A stretch of DNA of 64,000 nt from Prosapia bicincta (GCA_036971475.1 JBAIZL010000006.1:4911001-4975000); one strand, 5' to 3'; shown: positions 11,620-45,317, counted from the first letter of the stretch. A program made the numbers and translations. The notes: generated by a model not told the origin, from the sequence alone.

Positions 11620-11975
11620 TACTTTGTTTCATGATAAACCGGTGCAATATACAATTTACTTGATTCTTGTGTCTAGACTACATCGAATATACTGAGTTAA
11701 TTGATGTTCTTTATAGACTTGTTGATTTGGTTGGAATTCATCAGAAAATGAATGTGTTGGAAATGATCCATTCCTCTGTAAACACTGATCCATTGAATAA
11801 ATAGTCTGAATGTGAATACTTGTTTTCAGTGTATAAGTGTTTACAGAGGAGTGGATCAGTTACTATTGAATGGACTCTATAAAGAAAATCCAGTGATTCA
11901 GCATTTTCAACATAGCCCAGGCACAAATATAAGTTAGTATGTATGATACTGGTTTATCATGAAACAATGTGGAGC
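11620..11975. repeat. Nested foldback with central hairpin
   Basis: The outer arms contain GTTTCATGATAAACC (about 11627) and its inverse GGTTTATCATGAAAC (about 11950). Inside, TGATCCATTCCTCTGTAAAC (about 11765) pairs with its inverse near 11840-11860. It is probably a non-autonomous inverted-repeat element. The class is not recognised. Confidence 0.65.
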
Positions 11976-12720
11976 GCATTAATTTTGAAAATTATTTTCT
12001 AAAAACATATGCGTTTATTATCAGATAATCTTAAATCATTCTCCTCGGAATTGAATTCTCTACAAAATTTTTCTACAAATCATACATATTTGTTAGTTAT
12101 TATTTAACAATGATAATGTTCTTCAAATGAAAATGCACATGTTTTTTTCAAGACTGAGTTTTGAGTATTTTAACAGATATTAAAAATATACTGCAGTGTA
12201 GTTACAGGTATGAGACCAATTTCATTTTATTTGTCTGTTCAATTTACATAAAATCCACTAAGTTTTGAAACTTAATTAATGCTCCCCAAATTTTAGTAAG
12301 GTTTAATTGTAGTGAAGAAACTAAATCCAGGCAAAATCTACAGATGAAAGTCTACATTGTTCTTTAGCAGCTAAAAATAATTTGAATACTACATTCTTGA
12401 ACTAGATTCATCATAGTGGACCAATCATCAGCCCTCCAACAGCCTTTCTATGCACTTGGAAATTTTTTGCAACTGTTATAAGATGGACGGCCTACAATTT
12501 CAGAACTGCACAGCTTTGCAAAATGGGAAAGAGCAAAATCAGCATTGTCTCTACTAGGAGGTTAGGCGGAGAATGGCAGAGATACCAAGATCTTGCATTG
12601 GATAGATTAAAGTATGAATTATATTTTGCCTTCATTATTTTAAGAAACAAAAAATTCATAAATAATGAGGAAATATATTGTAAGATAGCAATAAGTAAAT
12701 ATTAAAAAAAAAAATATTTT
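11976..12720. other. Intergenic, nothing recognised
   Basis: Contains a 60-codon plus-strand frame at 12523-12705 without family resemblance. No repeat boundary was identified. Confidence 0.4.
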
Positions 12721-12723
12721 TAC

Positions 12724-13135
12724 TCATTTAAATTGTTTATTTAGAGTGTTGTGTGTGGAGTAAGCTATTTTGTAGTTGTATTTTCGTAGTGTGTTGGTTA
12801 GATTGTGGGTTTTGGATGATCTGTATGGTATTGATAAGTATTTTATGGGATTGTTCTGTTGTGTGTTTGTATTGTTATTAGGTTTATTTTTTAGGCGGTT
12901 GTATAACTTGTCAATTATGGTTGGGTTGTATCCATTAGTTTGTGCTATATGTATTTTGGTGTTTAACTCCTGGTAGTGTTCTTCCTCAACAAACATGAGA
13001 AAGTGCTATTATAGGCAAGTTTATAAACATTTAAAAGTGTTTAGTGGAAACTAGTAGCTCACGTGAAGATGGAATCAACAAATAAATATTTATAATTGTT
13101 TAGTGAAAACTAGTAGCTCACGTGAAGGATAATAA
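12724..13135 (-). pseudogene. PLE fragment: RT-to-endonuclease linker plus group A terminal repeat
   Basis: Minus-strand 12996-12724 encodes EEHYQELNTKIHIAQTNGYN, then NKLYNRL-like and SKTHNLTNTLRKYNYKIAY blocks, the linker between RT and GIY-YIG domains in PLEs. Directly beyond it, 13000-13135 holds the group A repeat (TATAGGCAAGTTT, GTAGCTCACGTGAAGATGG), with the second part duplicated. No RT core or endonuclease remains. Confidence 0.7.
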
Positions 13136-14329
13136 TAATGTGAATAATAATATTATAAATTTCTCAGATATTAAAATAATAATAACTTCTTGAAACATTC
13201 CTAAATCCCCCTTCCTCTCAAACATGAATAAAAATAAAATTTTGTAATTCACAGTTTATAAAAGTTATTCTTTTTGTTTGGTTCTCCCTCCCAACTATAC
13301 GTTTATTAACCAGTTTTTATTCATTCTAATTGGTTTAGTTTGAAAATTGTTAAATAACTCCGAACAAAGAATTTTTAACATATGTTAATTCAAATTGTAA
13401 AACTACTACTTAAAGTCTTTTTTCAGTTTTTCCTGCATCATATTATGAAATCTTGAAAAATAACTGTATTGCTTTTCTCTGTTTTCTATATAATGTCTGC
13501 CTGGTACTATTTCTGGAATATTGGTACCGGCTTCACTTTACCTAAAATTATACTTATTATGATTATTACTTTGAATTGAATTAAGAGGCATTATGTTGGG
13601 TGCCGCAACAGCCACTTTGTTCATGTATAACCTTATATTTAATCGTGCATTGGGTTTACATACAATTTGTAGTTGTTACAACAAAAAATTAATGGTTTGA
13701 AAACATCACTTTTTTCAAATATGATTTTTTTTACTGTAGTGAATGTGTGGTATGAAAACCTCAAAATGAAAAATTCAACCATAAGTTTAAAAAGAAATTA
13801 GTAAAATAAATTTGTGAAACATTTTGATTACAAGTTTTATAAAGCTAAAATTCTTTATATGTTTTAAAATAACATTTTTTAATTCTGTTATTAAAACAAA
13901 TAATATCATTAGACATTTTAGGCTTTGTAAATAAATAAAACCTTGTTATCTAAAACACTTGCATGTTCTTAAAATTAAACTTCTTTCAAAAAACATTAGA
14001 TTGTTTTACTATTTTAGGATTTATCATAAGTGTTTTCAGTATGATAAGTTTTAAAAGATTTACAAATTACTATGAACAGTAAATTTTTGTTTATACAAAA
14101 CAGGAAAGTTTTATAACAATTTAAACTTGTAGTGTTAAAAATGTTAACAGAAACCTATGTTTTGCCACCACTGACAAAAATATTTTGTGTTTTAGTGTTT
14201 TTATTCATCAGTAACTTCAAATTATGAAATAAGATACAGGGAAGGGGTTTCTAAGATATATCAAAATAATTAGCAGTGTTAAAAATCCTTCCTAAATAGA
14301 TTATTTAATCTTACAGTTTTTGTGTTGTA
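13136..14329. other. Intergenic, nothing recognised
   Basis: AT-rich DNA with no coding potential or repeat structure that I can support. Confidence 0.45.
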
Positions 14330-14500
14330 CATCTTGAGGTTTTTGTATAAATTACACTTTTTTGTATTAACTTGGCAAAAACCCACTACTTACTGATTTA
14401 TTCAGCAGACACTTTTCACACTAGATCAGCACATTATTCAATGCTGTGAGTCACAGAAAAAACTGTTCTTGTCATTGATTAATAGCATTGAATAATGCTA
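14330..14500. repeat. PLE terminal-repeat fragment, group E
   Basis: Contains the CACTACTTACTGATTTATTC and CAGCAGAC blocks and an inverted GCATTGAATAATGC segment, as in the foldback at 1330-1639. It abuts the truncated 3' end of the LINE. Confidence 0.65.
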
Positions 14501-14504
14501 TGTA

Positions 14505-15725
14505 TCAGGGAATCTGCCCAGGATCAGAACAACTATGTCGTCCGCATATCCTAGACAGAAATACCCCTGTTCATTCAGGAGTTCAATAAGGTTGTCAACC
14601 ACTAGGCACCACAACAGAGGAGAGAGAACCCCCCCCCCCCTGTGCACAGCCCAGACTTGTCTCCGCCCTTCTGACCTCCCCTGCCACCTCTAAAGAAATG
14701 CTTCTGTTTGTTAACATGCTCAGAAGAAATGCTTCTGTTTGTTAACATGTTTGTTAACATGGATGTTTGTTAACATGCTAACATCGTCACAAGTGGTTGC
14801 ATCCACTCCATGACGTCTTGCACCACTTACCATCGTCTCCACTGAGGGGTTATTGAAAGCACCTTCAATGTCGAGGAAGGCACCTATGGCACAACCTTTC
14901 TTGGTGATCATTTGCTCAATCCTACCAACCACTTGATGGAGAGCTCCCTCGCAGGATTTCCCCGGTTGATAAGCACACTGGTTCCAATGCAGTGGTTTTA
15001 TGGCCAAAGCACCCCCCCCCCCTAATATGCCTATCAACCAGTTTTTCAAGTCCCTTAAGAACAAAGGACATGAGTGTAATAGGTCTGTATCCTTTCCATT
15101 CCGATTAGTTACCAGTGGGCTTAGGTATAAAGACCACCTTACTAGATTTCCAGGCTGCCGGCACATGCCCTAGAGCAATGCTTAGCCTGTATAATTTAGT
15201 AAGTACCAGTACCAGCAAATCCATTCCCTGCTGCAGCAGCACAGGATAGATCCCATCTGGACCTGGAGATTTGTAGGGTTTAAATGTGCCAATAGCCCAT
15301 CTTACCCTTTGTGGAGTTACTATCCTCCTTGCCACTTCCCAGTCCTCCCTCTTACCACGTCTTGTGGAGAGTTTGGCAACTGGTTCAGTGTCTGCTCCCC
15401 CAAGTTTCCTCAGAGTACTGGAAGGGAAATGTGTTCTGATTAATTCTTCCACAGTTTCCCCTGCAGTTTTTGTTATATTTCCCAGTGGGGTTCTTAGCAT
15501 CCCCACCGGGTTAACTGGGTCCTTAGAGAGCACTTTATGCAGTCGTGCCCCTTCCCGAGTTTTGTCAATCTCTTGACAAAACTCCTTCCAGGACTTCCTG
15601 CGTGCTTTTTTAATTGCCCTGTTGTATTCGGTTAGTGTTTTCCTATACTGGTACCACTCCCCATTCTTTTTTGCTCTATTAAAGAGTCTCCTGGTGGTCT
15701 TCCGAAGTTTGGCTAGCTTCTTGTG
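14505..15725 (-). pseudogene. LINE ORF2, reverse transcriptase domain, frameshifted
   Basis: This is the continuation of the endonuclease frame. The 15533-15105 part encodes PYKSPGPDGIYPVLLQQG and AAWKSSKVVFIPKP, the early RT motifs. A frameshift near 15110-15166 moves reading to the 15166-14720 frame, with HWNQCAYQPGKSCEGAL and CAIGAFLDIEGAFNN (motif A aspartate). After a disturbed stretch of GTTAACATG repeats (14700-14780) and a C run (14630-14641), the YADD motif is still legible (GYADDIVVL). All catalytic aspartates can be seen, but in three frames. Confidence 0.85.
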
Positions 15726-16619
15726 CTACCATGACGGATCCCCTACTTTTCTCCCCTCACTGAGAGGGCAGTTATCAGTAAAGGATTCTACTATAGCCTC
15801 GCCAACCAATGTGGCAGAGTCTTCTAGCTCTCTCCTCCCACCATACTCCAATCCAGCCTCCTCAATCCGAACTCCCAGGTCCCTCCTGTAGGAGTCCCAG
15901 TCTGTTCTTCTTGGATCCCTGGTTGGCCGAAGCATGGCTGGATTTAGAGAGATATCATACCTAATATGTCTGTGGTCAGAAGAAGATGGTTCATCCGACA
16001 CCTGCCAGTTTAGTACATACCTAGCCGTCTGGTTCGATGCCACCGTAATGTCTAGGACCTCCTGTCTGGCCCCAGTGACAAACATCGGCTCTTCCCCCTG
16101 ATTTAAGACTAGTAAATTCTTAGAGCTAAGATAAGCTAAAAGTTCCTCACCTCTAGTGTTGGTACCTGTACTTCCCCACGAAGTGTGATGGGAGTTAGCA
16201 TCCATCCCCACCAGCAGCTCCTCATCCACAGCCCCGCAGTGCTCGACCAGCCTCCTCAGCTCTTGTGTTAGTAGAGCCCCCGCGTAGTCAAAGGGGAGAT
16301 ATGCCGTGGCAAGGTTCAGCCTCTTCATCCTCCCCTCCGCCCGCAGCTCCACCGTCACTGCTATTAAGTCCCTGCAGCAGAAGTCCGTTAGTACAAAAGC
16401 ACTCAACCCCCTCCTAACCAGGATACACGTCCTGGGAACACCGGAGTCCTTATCATACAACAACTTACCTCCAGATGTCGCCAGCCCGCATATTCGTCCT
16501 CCAGAAATCCATGACTCCTGGATGAGAACCAAGTCCACCTCTCCCCTGTCCAGCATCCTACACACGACAGCACTCGCCACCCTGCTATGCTGTAGGTTCA
16601 CTTGGAGGATCTTGATCAT
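15726..16619 (-). pseudogene. LINE ORF2, apurinic-like endonuclease domain
   Basis: From MIKILQVNLQHSRVAS through QESWISGG, the reading frame shows the endonuclease motifs of Jockey/R1-type ORF2: DLVLIQESW, GMDANSHHTSWGS, LDITVAS and SSSDHRHIRYDI (the catalytic SDH). It is 297 codons, ending at a TAG (15726-15728). Past this stop the same frame continues (HKKLAKLRK, then the RT), so the TAG is a single nonsense change inside a once longer ORF2. The ATG at 16619 lies 8 bp beyond the stop of the upstream frame, which fits an ORF1/ORF2 layout. Confidence 0.88.
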
Positions 16620-16627
16620 TGTTCTGC

Positions 16628-16990
16628 TTAATTTGCAGTCGCCTGGGTCCGCAGAGCAGCCCCAGGACTAGACAGCGTGCTCAACTCTACAGCCACTTCA
16701 CCGGTTTCTGCAGTCGGCAGCTTGACAGCCGCCCCCGCACCCCCAGTGATGGTTGCCGTTGACACATCTGCTACAGACTCACGGTTTGCCGTCTCATTGG
16801 CTCCCGCTGTCTGTGCAGTCTCGAAATCAATTATTTTACTTACTTGGTCCATTAACGTCCCACGAGTAGGGGGGAAATAACGGTCGACCAGAGCAGAGCC
16901 CCCACTGCCCTGGCAAGACAACATACAGTGAGGTTTTGTCTGGTTCCTGAAGGGGATCATGTGCAACTGCATTTTATACCCTGCAGCCAT
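16628..16990 (-). pseudogene. LINE ORF1 (Gag-like) remnant
   Basis: A 120-codon frame just upstream of ORF2. It is rich in Ala, Thr and Gly and lacks the CCHC zinc knuckles expected of a full ORF1 protein. I assign it by position only. It could be the C-terminal end of ORF1 or chance reading of a GC-rich leader. Confidence 0.4.
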
Positions 16991-17477
16991 TCATCCTTCG
17001 GCACGATGCCTTCCACCTTGGATTGGGTATTCAGTCACTGACCTTGAAGCACACCCCAAGTTCAGGACATTATTAACTGTTGCTCATGGAGCGAACAGCC
17101 TGCTTTATTCTCTTTTTTACAACTGTGTCGTTAGGGTAGTTTCCCGCCCATACTTCACTGTTGCATTGCCCTTGGTTCACCTGGGAGGTGAGAGTAGCAT
17201 TGTGAGGACTTAATTCCCAACTACCCCAGTCTCCCCAGTCAGAGCAGTTATTTCTACCACCCCCAACCGGTTGACTGACGAGGAGAGATAATTCCTCACC
17301 TTTGAACCATAGCCTTGGTCCAGGCCTGCATATTCAGAAACCTTCCGGAATCCTTATTCACAGGTAACCTACATTTCTGTAGGCCGTCCCACTATCCGCC
17401 ACCTGTGGACCCGCCCGGTTGCTCAGGCCAGCTTGCCAGGTTGTTTACCTAGGTCGGTGTTAAAATTGTGATATTTA

Positions 17478-17585
17478 ACATTCTCTGTTATTTTTTCCAT
17501 TGCACTGACTTTATAAAGTTATTATTGTTAATTGTAAACAATTGTTCCACCACTAAGTGCAATTAATTTTTACCATATGTTTTAA
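17478..17585. repeat. PLE terminal-repeat fragment, group B
   Basis: It shares GCACTGACTTTAT-AAGTTA, then CACCACTAAGTGCAAT and TTTTACCATATG, with the group B repeats at 37421-37680 and 52395-52499. It lies at the 5' edge of the LINE. Confidence 0.7.
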
Positions 17586-17639
17586 ATATATAAAGAACAC
17601 CAAGGAAAAAAATTATACAAAAAAAGCAGTGTGAAATAT

Positions 17640-17860
17640 TGTTGAAACCCTTGAATTTTGTAGTCCATTATGATTGGTGAATTAATTCACTTTTAGACTA
17701 GTTTATGACAACTGAACTTTAAATTTTGTAAAAGCTTACTGAGACAGAATGTTTTCAATTGCTTCTTGGTGAAAACGTTCTGTCTGTCTCAGTAAGTTTT
17801 TACAAATTTACAAAACTTAAAGTTTGGGTAGTCATAAACTAATGTAAAAATGATTAATTA
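17640..17860. repeat. Foldback repeat (TCATAAACTAATGTAAAA family)
   Basis: Inverted arms at about 17680-17752 and 17780-17855 share AAGCTTACTGAGACAGAA and the GTCATAAACTAATG block, around a short loop. The outer part belongs with 11492-11598. Confidence 0.75.
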
Positions 17861-17869
17861 TTGAAACAT

Positions 17870-18245
17870 GAAATGTACCAGATCAGTGCATTGTTCAATG
17901 CTGTGATTCACAAACAGACAGTTGCTCAGGTGTGTTCTGGAATCTTGTTCGTGACTCACAGTACTGAACAATCCACTGATCTAGTGTGAAGCGCGTCTGT
18001 TGAAAAATATCAGTATGAAGTGGTTTTTTTGCCCAATGACACTCCAAGCAGTTATTTTAAAAACCCTCAAGATGTGCCACACAAAAACTGTATGAAGTTT
18101 TTGTTTTGTACATCTTAAGGTTTTTTAATAAAAAATTTTCTTATTCATATCTCTTGGCATAAAAACCACTACTCACTGATATTTTTCAGCAGACATGTTT
18201 TGCACTAGATCAGTGCATTGTTCATTTATATGAGTCATGGATAAG
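17870..18245. repeat. PLE terminal repeats, group E, two partial copies
   Basis: At 17879-17987 inverted arms carry CAGATCAGTGCATTGTTCA and its inverse. At 18000-18060 and 18120-18245 the CAGTATGAAGTGG / CACTACTCACTGATATTT blocks recur in opposite orientation. The arrangement suggests two head-to-head partial repeats. Confidence 0.6.
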
Positions 18246-18431
18246 TTTGTTGCTCAGGTTTTTTGGTGTTATTGTGAGACTGTGTGTTTTGGTGTATTAT
18301 GGTGTGTCATTATTGATAGAGTAGTTGATAATTATGTTTACTCCATCTTCTACTACTTTTACTACTCGTTTTTACTAAAACTCTTCTAAATATTTACAAA
18401 CTTGCCTATAGTAGCACTTACTTATATTTGT

Positions 18432-18473
18432 TGAGGAAGGCCGTTTCAGGAGATGTGTCCCATTGTCAACTCA
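18432..18473 (-). ncRNA. Hammerhead-like motif, group A (minus copy)
   Basis: On the minus strand: TGAG, TTGACAAT core, stem II GGGAC...TCTCCT with one wobble, GAA, ACGGCCTT, C, CTCA. The stem I strands are complementary. The palindromic stem III has lost one pair. It is a candidate only. Confidence 0.4.
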
Positions 18474-18639
18474 GACCGTAACTGATCTCAAGGTTTTCGT
18501 AGGTTAGGGTATTAGGGTGGGGGTGGGATATTATGGTGGGGTGGGTGTACTTTGTGAGTATTAGGAGTTATGATGTCAAAAAGTATATGGGAGTACCCTA
18601 ATACCCTAACCTACGAAAACCTTGAGAGCAGTTACGGTC

Positions 18640-18681
18640 TGAGTTGACAATGGGACATATCTCCTGAAACGGCCTTCCTCA
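18640..18681 (+). ncRNA. Hammerhead-like motif, group A (plus copy)
   Basis: It has the same order of elements as the minus copy of this foldback, in opposite orientation, with the same imperfect stem II and III. Transcription across both copies would also pair the arms with each other. Confidence 0.4.
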
Positions 18682-18989
18682 ACAAATATAAGTAAGTGCT
18701 ACTATAGGCAAGTTTGTAAATATTTACAAGTGTTTTAGTAATAATTATGTGTTCGAATATAGTATTTGATTGTGATTGCTTTGTTGTTCAGAATGTGTTA
18801 TGGTTGGTTTTTGTAGTGTTCATGTATTTCAAAGTTTTCTGTTTTTTTTTTTGATGAAAAACTTTTAGATTTGTTTTAATTTTGTTATATGAGTAACGTG
18901 TTCGGTATATAAATAGCGAAATTTGTTTGACCTTTGTTTTTATGTTTTCGTTGTATCGTGTAATGAAGCTTCTCTCTACTTGACCTTCA

Positions 18990-19470
18990 TAGACAGATAA
19001 ATACCCTCAACAAATCCATAAACAAAATACACAATAATATAAAATTCATACTGGAAACAGAACACAATTTCCTATATCTCACAAACAACAAACACACATT
19101 TGAAATACTCAAAACGTCTACAATCACAGACAGAGTTATACTTAAAACCTCCGACTATCCTTTATAACACAAACACGCAGCCTCTCACTCCATGAAATAC
19201 AGACTAATCAACATCTCCATGAACAATGAAGACAGCGTACACAAACTTATTTCGATAAAATATATAGCCCATAGAAACAGATATGAACGCACAAGGAGAG
19301 GCAACATAATATGTAAAAACAACACAATATACACACAAAACAACAATAATACAAAAAAAATGCATAACATTAACATATTGTGTCAATCAATAACTTGTAT
19401 ATAACATGCTGTTAAAGAAATTAAATGTAATGATATTATTTGATTCTATCTTCGCTTGAGCTACTATTTT
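18990..19470 (+). pseudogene. PLE reverse transcriptase, C-terminal remnant
   Basis: Around 19005-19160 the plus strand reads NKIHNNIKFILETEHN, then NNKHTFEI and a HKHAASHSMKYRLINI block, the part of PLE RTs just past the catalytic core (compare HKLAA in the copy at 1-660). Further on, 19192-19404 is open but is diluted by frameshifts. GATTCTATCTTCGC at about 19440 is an inverted piece of the group A terminal repeat, so the scrap probably belongs to group A. There is no catalytic core and no endonuclease. Confidence 0.7.
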
Positions 19471-41405
<21,935 letters not shown>

Positions 41406-43079
41406 ATTCATATTTTCTCATAGATTAAGGCTGTTGTTCTTAATATCATTTTAAATCTTTCGGCTGTTAAACAAAAAGTATTTTGTTATTTTCCTATATT
41501 TTGTGATAATTATAATACTTTGATACAATTATAATAACAGATTATAATACTTTGACATTTTTATTTCATTTCAGATCAAATATATAATGTAAGTATTATT
41601 TTCCTGTAAAAATGTGTTTGTGCACTGTGTTTAGAATCTTTTAGATTTTTATTTTGAGATTGTAAGGCTACTTCTAAGATAGTCAAAACTAATCTTTTAG
41701 GCTGAATATTGAAATTGTTTGTGGGCAAGTATGGTTAAATATAGAATGATAAAATTTGTATTATAAAATGTTATTTTTTGTTGAATTTAAATATGTTTTA
41801 ATGAATAATATGTTATGATAACATTGGGTTTATTATCTGAAATAGAACAACTAGGTCTCATTTTATATTCTGAAAAAGTTACAGACATTGTTACTGTTTG
41901 TGAAACTCTAAACAAAAAGAAAGTTCCTAAAACATCACAATTTAACCAGTTAAAGTCATTAAATTAATCAAAGGGGTGATCAATAAAGAAAATAATTGAG
42001 TGTAATCCATTGTATTAAGTTATCAATATAAATGTTAGTTATTACATTTGAAGATACACATAGTAAAAAAAAATATAAGCAAAATAAATTATTTTTTTTT
42101 AAAGGAAAGTAGCACTGAATAAGTTTTTAATACAAATAACAACTTGACTGTGTAGAAGAGGTTGTTCGAAACACAATTATTGGTATATAGTTAACAAAAT
42201 GTATTAAAGACGCTTATCAAATTCCTTGTAGAAATAATTTTTTAAATCTGTAGTTTTCACTAACTTGAATTTTTAATATAAATACTCAAAATTGCATGTT
42301 GTTACTTTATCATTTATCATTACATTACTTTTTTCAATATTTTCAAAATGAAGAGCTATGCATATTGGAAACAATTTAAAGATATAAAACTATACCCCAG
42401 AAACGAAACCATTCACCACTACACCGACGCTGTACAAGTCGTTAACAAATCTTTGTATTTTACAGATTGATGCTATTTGGCATGCTTTTATATTAATTGC
42501 TAGAAAGCTCTAAATATTCCATAGTTAACACTTAAAATTTTTTAAAGTTGTTGAAACTAGTTTTTTGTAATATTTTTCCCCTGAGATGATTACGATGAGG
42601 CTAGTTAACAGGTCTTGTCTGGTAATGGGAAAATAGTAAATTAGAGATTTGACTGTCTTAATTTTGTTTGTTTGTTTAATGTTTCTATGCAGTGAGCAAA
42701 CACTGAGGCAATCATTTCTGTATGAAACATCTTAGAAAGATGTTGAATGTTTTGTAACATTTGGTTAAGGATGTAAGCCTAACCTAGTCTCTATGTAGCC
42801 AAACATCATGTCTTAAATGAAGGTTTTGTATCCCTTCCGTAAACTGACTATTTATTACTTTATAGGGGAATGTCTACCCGCTGCTCTCCCTTATAGGGTT
42901 AGGTAGGTGGGAGACAAATTTACAGACAAGGTTGTTTACCACATATAGACGTTCTCTAATAGTCAAGAATTTTCTACATGCCAAGTTGGTTGATTGTCAT
43001 AAAAGTATCCAGTCTGGGGAATTGATGGAGAAACGTAACTCATGTATTCAGTAATTGTTGGTCAGAAAAAAATTTAATT

Positions 43080-43082
<3 letters not shown>
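41406..43082 (+). other. Suv4-20 3' UTR and downstream DNA
   Basis: AT-rich. The first AATAAA on the plus strand after the stop that I noticed is at 41982-41987, so the 3' UTR could be about 600 bases. In such AT-rich DNA this site alone is weak evidence. Nothing else is recognised to 43082. Confidence 0.4.

Positions 43083-43137
<55 letters not shown>
43083..43137. repeat. (AT)n microsatellite, left of PLE D
   Basis: An AT dinucleotide tract directly abutting the PLE group D sequence. Confidence 0.93.
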
Positions 43138-43139
<2 letters not shown>

Positions 43140-43845
43140 TTTTTTGGACTAGGAGACTGACAGACTTACCTTGGTAAGAGTCCACTCTGTAGTCTTGAAA
43201 TAGAAACACATAAAAGCACTTAAACAATGATATATTTCAACCACACAGTGGTCTTTGTCAATCGAAGAGAAAACACTAAAAGAAATATGAGAGAATGAAA
43301 TAACATAATTGTAATCACAGATTGTGTAGAGTAGAAATCAGATGTTACAGATGCACAGATTAAAGATATATATTGTTTCCATGAGCATATGAGTGATTAT
43401 AGTTTATATAAGTCTGTCAGGGGAAAAGAGATATGGCTATTTGGAAAAAAAAATGAATGGATTTATCTGATGTTGAGGTTAGGGGATTCTCTGGACTTGG
43501 TATACCACTGGTATGATAGTTCCCACCTTCTCAGTTCTGAGGGATTGCAATCAGGGGGGAGTGATTTAATTATTTTTGTGGTATAGCAGTCATCAAAAGT
43601 TGTGATGTTGTGACTCGCAGCATGTTGAGCTGTTAGTCTATCTATATTCATAATTTTAACATCATGTCTGTGGCCATTCATTCTGATATTCAGACCATCC
43701 GTGGTCAGGCCTATGTACTGTGCTGAGCAAAGTTTACATTGTAGCTGGTATATGACATTTTTCGATGTACAATTATGATGACCCTGTATTTTGAAGACCA
43801 TTTTTGTTGTTTGGCTGTTGAAACTATTTGCTGAGGGGTGTATTA
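43138..43845 (-). pseudogene. PLE group D: GIY-YIG endonuclease fragment
   Basis: Minus strand 43849-43463 encodes FKIQGHHNCTSKNVIYQLQC, then AQYIGLTTDGLNIRMNGHRH and further nuclease residues. VIYQLQC with AQYIG is this group's variant of the GIY...YIG pair, and RMNGHRHD carries the conserved arginine and histidine. A terminal repeat identical in layout to the copy at 52690 follows to the left. The RT part is absent: sequence similarity ends near 43843, soon followed by a second (AT)n. The piece is therefore an insertion bounded on both sides by AT microsatellite. Confidence 0.85.
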
Positions 43846-43865
43846 GCAACCAACCTAAACTAACC

Positions 43866-43867
<2 letters not shown>

Positions 43868-43915
<48 letters not shown>
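43868..43915. repeat. (AT)n microsatellite, right of PLE D
   Basis: AT dinucleotide tract on the other side of the PLE fragment. Confidence 0.93.
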
Positions 43916-43919
<4 letters not shown>

Positions 43920-45093
43920 AACAAAAAACCACATTTAATTTAAATAATTGAAACCTCAATACCACAAATGACTTTTTCTTTTATTTAAAACCTTGTGTAC
44001 ATTTCAATTGCATAGCAATTATCCTCAAAGGTAATTTACAATAAAAGTATTTTTATTCTCAAGATGTACTACCCAACAATTTTAAAATTTAAACTATTTT
44101 TGTCTACAGTTTAAATAATAACTATGCTGATAAATTGATTCTGAGTGAAATTTTACATTACTTTTGTGTTCTGTTAATTTTTTATCTTGAAAAAAATTAG
44201 TCATCTATTTAATATTTTTTTATATTTAAAAAATAATATGCCAATACATGTTTTTTTAGTATTTATGAACAGTGGTATTCATTGAGAGTGTAGTGCATCT
44301 GAAACATATTTTTTTCTATGAATAAATAAAACTTCTTACCCACAAAAACATGTATTAAAGTCCTAATGTACATTTCGATTGCAGAGGAATCTTAAGAGGA
44401 AATTATTACAAGAATAACTCTGGGCAGTGGAAATCTAATTAAAATGTACACAAAATATAAACTTTTCCAAATTTTTAATGCATTTAAAAATGTAGAAAAG
44501 ATTATTTTGTAGAAACTATCAGAAATAGGATCAGGGCTTGGATATAAAACCCCCTGGTCTAAATTATAGGGAATAATACATATGCGGCTACCTATGTGGA
44601 GGATTGTTATGAAATCTACTGACTATGTCAGTTTTATGAAACAACAAAATAATATAACAACAGACAAAATATGTTCTATATACAGTGGGCCAACAGAATA
44701 TTTACAAACTCACTCATCACTTGCGACAGGATTACATCCTCTATTGATAAATGTCATTTAGAGTACATTCTTTATGATTCTAATGAAATGGAATGGTTCA
44801 CGAAGGAATAAACAATATGTCAGGAGTATTTTGACGTCATTGACCTTGATAACTGAGAGACCAAATGTCCCACATTAACATCAGACATGTCTATGGTCTG
44901 ATATGAATATATCAAACCTTTAGAATAAACCCCTGATTTGTCAGAGGAATAAAAGTAACACGCAAACAATGTCTCAAATATGAGCCGTCGGTCCATTTCA
45001 ACTTCCCAGAGCGGCTCATATGTGAGCAGGCTGATCTATACCAATAGTTATTTTTTTTTAACATTGCGGTAGCGAACGTGTTAAAGAGCTGTT
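43916..45093. other. Intergenic, nothing firm
   Basis: AT-rich. GAGCCG and GCGGCTCATATGTGAGC near 44984-45026, followed by AACGTGTTAAAG at 45075, look like the subterminal part and end of a piggyBac-like MITE, but I found no partner end. Confidence 0.35.
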
Positions 45094-45317
45094 ATACCCA
45101 TTATTTAACAACCTGATTGATGGTTGTTAAATACTTGTCCATCATAGTAGGGAGTAGGTTTATTTCAGGCTGTATTGGAATCTTAAAGAAGTCTCCCATC
45201 AACCTATACCCATTATTTAACAACCTGCTTGATGGCTGTTAAATACTTGTCCATCATAGTAGGGAGTAGGTTTATTTCAGGCTGTATTGGAATCTTAAAG
45301 AAGTCTCCCATCAACCT
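45094..45317. repeat. Tandem duplication, 2 x 112 bp
   Basis: The unit starting ATACCCATTATTTAACAACC occurs at 45094 and 45206. The copies differ at only a few positions (TGATTGATGGTTG versus TGCTTGATGGCTG), so the duplication is fairly recent. Confidence 0.92.

Larger units (their letters stand above)
14505..17460 (-). mobile_element. Non-LTR retrotransposon (Jockey/R1-like LINE), 3'-truncated
   Basis: On the minus strand it reads a GC-rich leader (about 17460-17000), an ORF1 remnant, an APE-type endonuclease and a reverse transcriptase up to the YADD box (about 14556-14545). The RT C-terminus, any RNase H domain and the 3' tail are missing. The element is much GC-richer than its surroundings. 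PLE terminal-repeat scraps border both sides (group E at 14330-14500, group B at 17478-17585). It carries one in-frame stop, a frameshift and a short repeat expansion (14700-14780), so it is inactive. Confidence 0.88.
18320..18745. repeat. PLE group A terminal repeats in head-to-head foldback
   Basis: The arms at about 18395-18520 (minus) and 18595-18725 (plus) are near-identical inverted copies, each with TACTATAGGCAAGTTT, the ribozyme-like block and TTACGGTCTGAG. A GGGTG-rich spacer of about 75 bp lies between them. Flanking DNA contains more group A sequence. The plus copy faces the RT remnant at 18990. Confidence 0.8.
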
